From contig CM059582.1 in assembly GCA_030407085.1 (NCBI GenBank), positions 18,519,501-18,583,500 on the forward strand: a stretch of DNA of 64,000 bases, given 5' to 3'. Source of the DNA: Trichopria drosophilae. Taxonomy: Eukaryota > Arthropoda > Insecta > Hymenoptera > Diapriidae. Shown in pieces: positions 57,748 through 64,000 of this stretch (its first letter is position 1; every line of letters begins with the position of its first letter). The notes under the pieces were generated by a model. That model ran no database searches. It was given only the letters and a program-made list of their open reading frames with translations, and was not told the DNA's origin. Both the position numbers and the translations under genes were made by a program.

Positions 57748-57912
57748 GCGTGGGAGAGTTGCGGGTACTTTTGGTTTCACTACAAGAGCACATTAATCAC
57801 GCAGGTGGATTGCTAATTCGACAGTTGCGTCGACGAGATTATCTCCATGCTAAACGTGAAAAACAATACGATATTATCACGGCCCATCTCCAGGCTCTCA
57901 GCGACAAAAGAA
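57748..57912 (+). CDS. TBC1D30-like: TBC1D30-like gene, third coding exon (gene continues past the window)
   Basis: 165 bases between TTATTTTCAG and GTGAGT. With the single base left over from exon 2 the frame is open throughout, and it leaves in phase 1. It encodes SVGELRVLLVSLQEHINHAG, GLLIRQLRRRDYLHAKREKQ and YDIITAHLQALSDKR. This closely parallels a segment I remember from human TBC1D30 just before its TBC domain (LLRHLKQKDRLLHKVQRNCD then IVTACLQAVSQKR). In vertebrates that protein is a Rab GTPase-activating protein, reported to act on Rab8 and in cilium formation. The following TBC-domain exons were not found up to base 64000. Confidence 0.8.
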
Positions 57913-60900
57913 GTGAGTACTGTAAATAAATTGTTACTATTTTTCTTTGTATATTGTGAATATTTGATATTGATATTTTTCACGGTGTATATGTTACAAA
58001 ATATCATAAATATATTGTTTATGCAATTCATTATTTTCATACAAGTCCTCCTAATTTGTCAAAAGAAGGGGAGTGCCGCTTCTCCCACTCTCCTCAGTTG
58101 CGTTATGTTCGTGACGTCACAGCAGGCCCTTTCTGAGGCCCCAGCGCGCAAGGTGGGGAAAAAAGAGAGCAGCGACAGACAAATATAACGAGACGGAACT
58201 GGGAAAATATATTAGGATGTAAATATAGCGAGACGCAAATATACCGAGACTGTACTGTATATAGTATTACTACGTCCGAGTGGAGTTGTTTGGGATGGTT
58301 TCGTATCTTAGAAAGCATGGCAACGCATGTTATTCCTTCTAGTATATACTTATAATTATTAATTTAGAGGATACAAAATTTAATTTGAAAATCGAAATAG
58401 TTGGTAATCTTAAAATATATTACGTAACCAAAGGTTATCTCAAGTATTTCGTGAAAAATATGGCCATTTCCACTGTTTAAAAGTTTGCAAAATTTTAAAC
58501 ACAAGAGTTCGGGAATGAGGTATAAAATATATCTAGGTTATGTAAGGTTCTACGTATTAACGTGAGCAGGAAACAAAATATCAATAATTAAGGTAACCTT
58601 TACGTTTCGGTCATGTATAGTGTAATCATGAGAAGGACTAAGTTTATTTACACTATGACTTCTATTTATATGCGAATCATTGCTTAGGTGGTAGTGAAAA
58701 ACTCTTTTAAATGTACGATAATATCATTGTATGATTCGAATAAATTAATCCGTAAAAGGTTGTTGGCGTCAACCACTAAATGCGGGAAAAGTGTCGAAAA
58801 AAACCTTTGATATCTTAGGCTGCATATGTTTAATTTAATTAACTTGACTACGAACAGGTTCTGTGTCCTTCTAGTGATAATGTAGAGAACTAAATGCCTA
58901 TTATTGAAAAAAAAAGTTTTGTCCTAGTTTTTTTATGTACTCATCCGTAATACCATGACGAATCGTGCGCATTTCGGCAGACGCGTCATTCTGACTTTTG
59001 ACCTAAAAGTAAAGTATTCGACCTGTAAGTACAATTTCCTTATTTAGGTAATTTCCAATTCAACGATGTAGACGTTGAAGTCGAAATGTCGACCAACAGG
59101 GCAATTGCGAATATTGTATTTATTATAGAATTCTCGAACCGTTACGTAATCTATAATTTGCGGTACAGTAGTCCCCCTCCCCTCCCCATATTTGTCTTCC
59201 CAATATTTGCCACTAGGTCCATCCCAATATTTGCCTTACCCCTCGATTACTGTTCCCCACCACGTCTCACGGAGCGGTAATTCTGTGTCAACATCATGCA
59301 TGCGCGATTTTGGTTTTGGCGCGCATATGGGAAAAACATTTTTTCTCCTCACTAAGAAAATATTGGGTGGTTAGAAAAGGACAGACAACACAGGCGAGGC
59401 AAACATTGGTGTGGGTGAGGGGGGGGGGGAGGCAATGTATGTCGAATGTGATCATAACCTGTACAAGCAAATAGTAACCTGCAAATAATGCAAAACCGGA
59501 TCATCCCCATTTTATGATCGCCACCGATTTAAAAGAATGAAAAAATAAAAGAATAATAGAATACTGATAAAGGTCGGTAATAAGGGATACTTTTTCGTTT
59601 TTGAAATGTTCTTTCTCTAGTTCATTTCCACATTTCCAAAATGCGAATCAACTGTTATTTATGTATCGATCGTTATTTTACACAATACCATGATAAGTAT
59701 TTTCAGAAAATCATTTAGCCCCAAAATTTTGATAAAATTTGTGTAAATGACGCACTTTGAGGTTAGATTATCAGAAGAATCGTATTTGAACGAAATACTT
59801 TTCAATGGTAAATTCGACTTTAATCGAATTTATATTTGCCATTCAGTCTTAATTTTATCTTGATCGTCGAAATATAAAGACCTATTGACCACTTAAGACA
59901 TTTCGCCCTCATGGTCGGAATTAAGTAATCGGGGTAGGTTATATTTAGATACTTAAAACTGGACCCAAAATCAACCTACAAGTTTATTGGATTTTGAAGT
60001 CATGATTTTGGTTACGGATTAGGTAATTTAAACTTGATGAACGACATTGAAGGCAGAGAACTTTAAAGGCAGTTTTTAGGTTATATTTAAGTAATTTTCG
60101 ACCAGTATCTGAGTCTTAAAAGTCTGTCTGACTTAGAGGACAATTTATTGGTCTGAAAGTTTGCTTAGATAGGGCATTCTGACTATGGCTTGGTCGAAAG
60201 GACTTGCTATTTGGGTAACATCATTTCTTTTTATATTGTATATAAATCTATCATTGAGCAGAGGGTCTTGGAGGTTGCAACCCTAAGTTTTTTTGCTTAT
60301 AACTCGTTCTATAACTGGCTAATATATACATACTATGGGAAAGAGAATTTAAAAGCCTACCATTTTCAACAAAAACTGATTTGCCTTCTCAGATAATGTT
60401 TATACCACATTTTGAAAAGTAACTGAAATCGATCTTCTGTAATTTGGACTTACAGGCTGGCTCTGAAAAATTGCTGAAAACCGAAAAACAGAAATTAAAC
60501 CTTGTTAGTTTAGAGTATTTGAGGTCGCTGATCAGGAATATGAAGTCATATTTCAAAAATCAAAATGGTGTCCGAAAAACATTTACAATTTTGATGTATG
60601 TGCAATATTTTTTGAATTATGCACATTGAATAATAAATTCACAAGGAAAAATACTTACGGTGACTTTTCGGTAAAAAATGTTCAAGTTGTGAAGCCGTAC
60701 AAAAATAAAAACCTTATAATTTGAGTTGTTCAGAAACAAATTTTCATGCTGGATTTATGTGCATATTTTTCCAATACCAACCGGCTCGAAAGTATAAATA
60801 GTATAATATATATTAGTTTGACATCTGTGCAAGGCAGAGCAGCGGTATTTTTCAATGCCAGAAGGTGAAAAATCATTACGGGGGTGGGGGGCAACTTGCA

Positions 60901-63900
60901 AGTCTCAACTAATATCTGATGACTAAATTCATAATTTTGTTTTTATTTTCACAATTAAAGATCTCAGAATTAAAATTTATTTTCTTGGACATCATCAATT
61001 TGTGATAAAAATATAACATTGTAATGTAACATTGAATAACCGTCATTACATTTATGCAATGTTAAAAGAATACATTAAAAAACCAAAAACACACGTATAA
61101 ACTATGAAGCTCCAAATACTTTTTTAGTATATCAATAAATGTTCTTAGTAGTTTTAGTTCATAATTTACAATCACAAAAAACGATACTATGCCTCTACTA
61201 TTCGATTCAATTGTATTTAGGTCGTCTTAACCAGCATTCGTTTTTCAAGTTCATTATCGGCATTCCTACGGCTTCCGCCGCGTTTCTTACAAATCGTTGA
61301 ACTTGCGGTACATAGAAATAACGTTATCAACACTATGTCAGAATGCGCCGAACCTGGTGGATTTTGATCAATAAATGTACCCCAACGTAGTCGAGCTTTC
61401 GCCTATCATTGCGCGTGCTCCATTTTCGCGAAAGATAATTTGAACGAGGGCCAAGATTTTTGGCAGAAAATACATCCCTTAAATACTCAATGAAAAATGA
61501 TGCCTAGATCTTATTACAAAGGTAAATTTTAACGAATCAATGTCCATACTTGAAAACTGTAGTAATGCTACCCGGCATAAATAAAAATCTAGATTTTTGA
61601 TGTCATGTCATGATCAATCATGAAGATTTGCATGCTTTAGAGAGGAAGAAAGCGAGTTATTTCTTTCTTAGTGGTGGTTATCAAACTAAATAGTTTTCAG
61701 GTGTTTTTATTGTCTGTAACTAAAATGAGAAATTACGATTAAGTTAGAATTTAAAAGCTTGAGATATTATTTCCAGTACATCTACAAATTTTAAGATAAA
61801 ATATGAGATAAACCAGTCATACAGTAGTCGTAAAAATCATGCGCTTTAAGTGGTAGTTACATTCTTAGTTATTGATATGTTCAGCACATAACATAAGTGA
61901 AATCAATTAACGATTATTAAAACCTTGTGCGTGCTTAAGTATAATACTTTAGTATGAAATATGCAAATAGTACAGAAAGCAAAAAAACATTGTTGCATCC
62001 TGTACCTAACCTCAAAAATATAAAAAAACGCGTTTAAAACATAACCTCAAAACATTTCAAAATTGCGATGGCCACTTCTGATTTCAGATTCGGATTCTAC
62101 GTAGAAATTTCAGTCGGAATTGACCCATAGCTTCACAACAACAAAACCATATTCATCTGTCTTGTACATTGCATATTCACATAGGGCTTCTAAAATTCAT
62201 GGTCCACCTATTCATATTCATACCTACAATATCCGTTAAATAATAACATACTATTAACATTGTAATCAACAATAAATTTAAAAATGAAAAAGATTGTAAA
62301 TATTCTACATCCATGAGAATGTCCTGGACAGTAGAGATTCCCTTGTACTGTCTACATCATTCAGTGATCGAAAGGGGAATGGTTTCTAATGGTATTATAT
62401 ATAGAGCATTCGCCGGAATCAGGCTGATGGTCGTAGACCCCAAATGGACTTTTACACTTTATTAATAAGTTCATTATCTATGATTGACTTTTATTGCTCG
62501 GGACAGTAGACGCTTATTGTATTTAAATATGATAATGTCCGGGAATGGAAGTTTAATCAGCTTAACTGTATTTATGTAATGGATTTCTTTAGGAATGCAG
62601 TTTTGATGTTAATCATTTACGTAGACACCACTGTCATAATTGAAGTGTGTGTCTATAATTGGTGTGTCAAATATTCTCGTTACTTTAAGTTAAAACATTT
62701 AGAACCACTCTTTTATTTTGCTAGGGGTTTTTCAAATAATCATAGTGTCAAAAATCCAATGTGATGGTATTTAATTAGCTTACTTACTAAAGTTGAATCA
62801 GCGGAATTTCGTTGATTCGCAGTGCATATAAGCTTATGGAGGTAGCCTATACCCTACAGCTGCAAATCAGTGAAAAACCGCTGATTGAGGCAGTGAGGCA
62901 CAGAATTGTCCAATGGTTTGCAGTGGAATGTTCACTGCTTGGCAGTTATGTTTACTAATTTGCAATAAAATTTTTCAAACTTTAAAACTTTTTCATAGAA
63001 CGATAAAATCGTTGATTTTAGAGCGTGCATGCCATTTGAAAATTCGATGAAACTGTGCCGATTTAAGAGATATTTTTCATGGAATTAGACATAATCTCTT
63101 TGCATTCATAACAAAATAAAGGAGAGAAAAAACACGGAAACATGTAATCATTGAAGTTTTGAAGAACAAAATTAGCCCGTCTTTTCTTTACTGAATTACT
63201 GACGAAGAATAGGTGTTCTTCAAATAATTTTCAAGCCTCAATCTTATAAGTAAAAAAAATGATTCTGAATAAATAGCATGTTATACTACTAATTGTGAAT
63301 ATGCTTTCATGAATTGTTGATTAAATGAAGTTGAGCTGAACACAACATTTTTGCAAAAAATGTATCAAAAAAATTGTTGGAAATTTTTATTTGGGGCAGT
63401 GGATTTTTAAGTTGATTTTTCTGAAAGCATATTTATTTCCGCTCAGAATATGATATAACCTTTTCAAAATGGTTCATTTCCAATATTTCGAATTTAATAT
63501 GGGATCTGCATTAAAAATGTCTGATCGAATATTAGTTCAAGACATTAGCGGACAAGAAATTAGTTTCTGCAGTTTCTCCTAATTTTTCTATAAATTTGAC
63601 CTTGAGCTTGTTCTGCAAGGGTAGTTCAAGGTTAAATTTTCTACATGTATATCGTAATTTCAAATTGGCGTATCTTGGTGAAAAAAAGTCTTAATGGCAT
63701 TCTGCGCATCTCACATTAAAGACAAAGAGTACTACTACATGATCCAACAAGAGAAAAACTCCTAAAAATGTTGTCTTCTGTACATAACCTCAAATATCTC
63801 AAAATTTTGACGTGATGGGCCGTTTTTTACTTCGAGCACTGCGCACAAAATTACGTCGGAAATGACCTACAGCTTCCCAACAACAAAACCATTTTGACCT

Positions 63901-64000
63901 GTGTTATATACATATATATTTCCAAAGTTGAAATTCTAGTAGCTTTTTTGTAATTTTTTGCTTGAACTTCAATTCATATTCTGATCCTGACAGTGTATTT
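57913..64000 (+). other. Intron 3 (partial) of the TBC1D30-like gene, or beyond
   Basis: Opens with GTGAGT. No exon matching the start of a TBC domain was recognised. It contains a pogo/Tigger-like motif patch (58060-58255), a G-run (59418-59429) and two direct copies of a diverged repeat at about 62010-62190 and 63745-63910 (shared CTGTACxTAACCTCAAA, then ACAACAAAACCAT). It is otherwise AT-rich. Confidence 0.5.
58060..58255. repeat. GC-richer repeat patch with TATAxCGAGAC motifs (possible pogo/Tigger-like end)
   Basis: On the minus strand the right edge reads TACAGTACAGTCTCGGTATA followed by TTTGCGTCTCGCTATATTTA. The arrangement CAGT...CTCGxTATA repeated resembles the termini of pogo/Tigger transposons, and TACAGTAGTCCCCC at 59165 is another candidate end. 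No matching partner end could be confirmed. Confidence 0.3.

Overview
The window is AT-rich eukaryotic nuclear DNA with spliceosomal introns, AATAAA signals, non-LTR and LTR retroelements, and many inverted-repeat DNA elements. The elements and the host gene fragments suggest an insect or other arthropod. The species cannot be named from sequence alone.

Host genes are sparse. (1) Bases 2-214 (+) are the 3' end of a membrane transporter resembling the FLVCR/SLC49 major-facilitator family. (2) A small one-helix membrane protein lies at 13225-13500 (-), with a visible splice acceptor before its start and a polyadenylation signal after it. (3) Three exons of one gene lie at 44428-44817, 47942-48134 and 57748-57912 (+). 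They join in frame with consensus splice sites and resemble the N-terminal part of TBC1D30, a Rab GTPase-activating protein. The TBC catalytic domain would lie to the right of the window.

Most of the rest is transposable elements, often nested. 1.9-4.4 kb: composite foldbacks and tandem repeats. 5.1-11.1 kb: a decayed LINE split by a 4-kb P/THAP9-like DNA transposon; removing the transposon with a 2-bp TA duplication rejoins the LINE reading frame. 11.8-12.7 kb: an inverted-repeat element whose interior carries a candidate hammerhead ribozyme on the minus strand. 13.6-19.4 kb: three more inverted-repeat elements, one holding a LINE that itself contains a MITE. 20.5-25.9 kb: arrays of inverted and direct repeats. 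26.0-34.9 kb: two related LINE copies, each bounded by (TC)n tracts, one nearly full length. 38.8-39.8 kb: another inverted-repeat element. The 9.6-kb second intron of the TBC1D30-like gene holds a solo LTR with a 5-bp target duplication, two 0.6-kb foldbacks with about 8-bp duplications, and a 1-kb palindrome.

The observations most worth following are the hammerhead-like motif near 12.2 kb, the LINE family associated with (TC)n tracts and its ORF1-UGA-ORF2 layout, and the P/THAP9-like element with long inverted repeats and an apparent TA duplication. All homology statements come from reading motifs by eye; no search was run.
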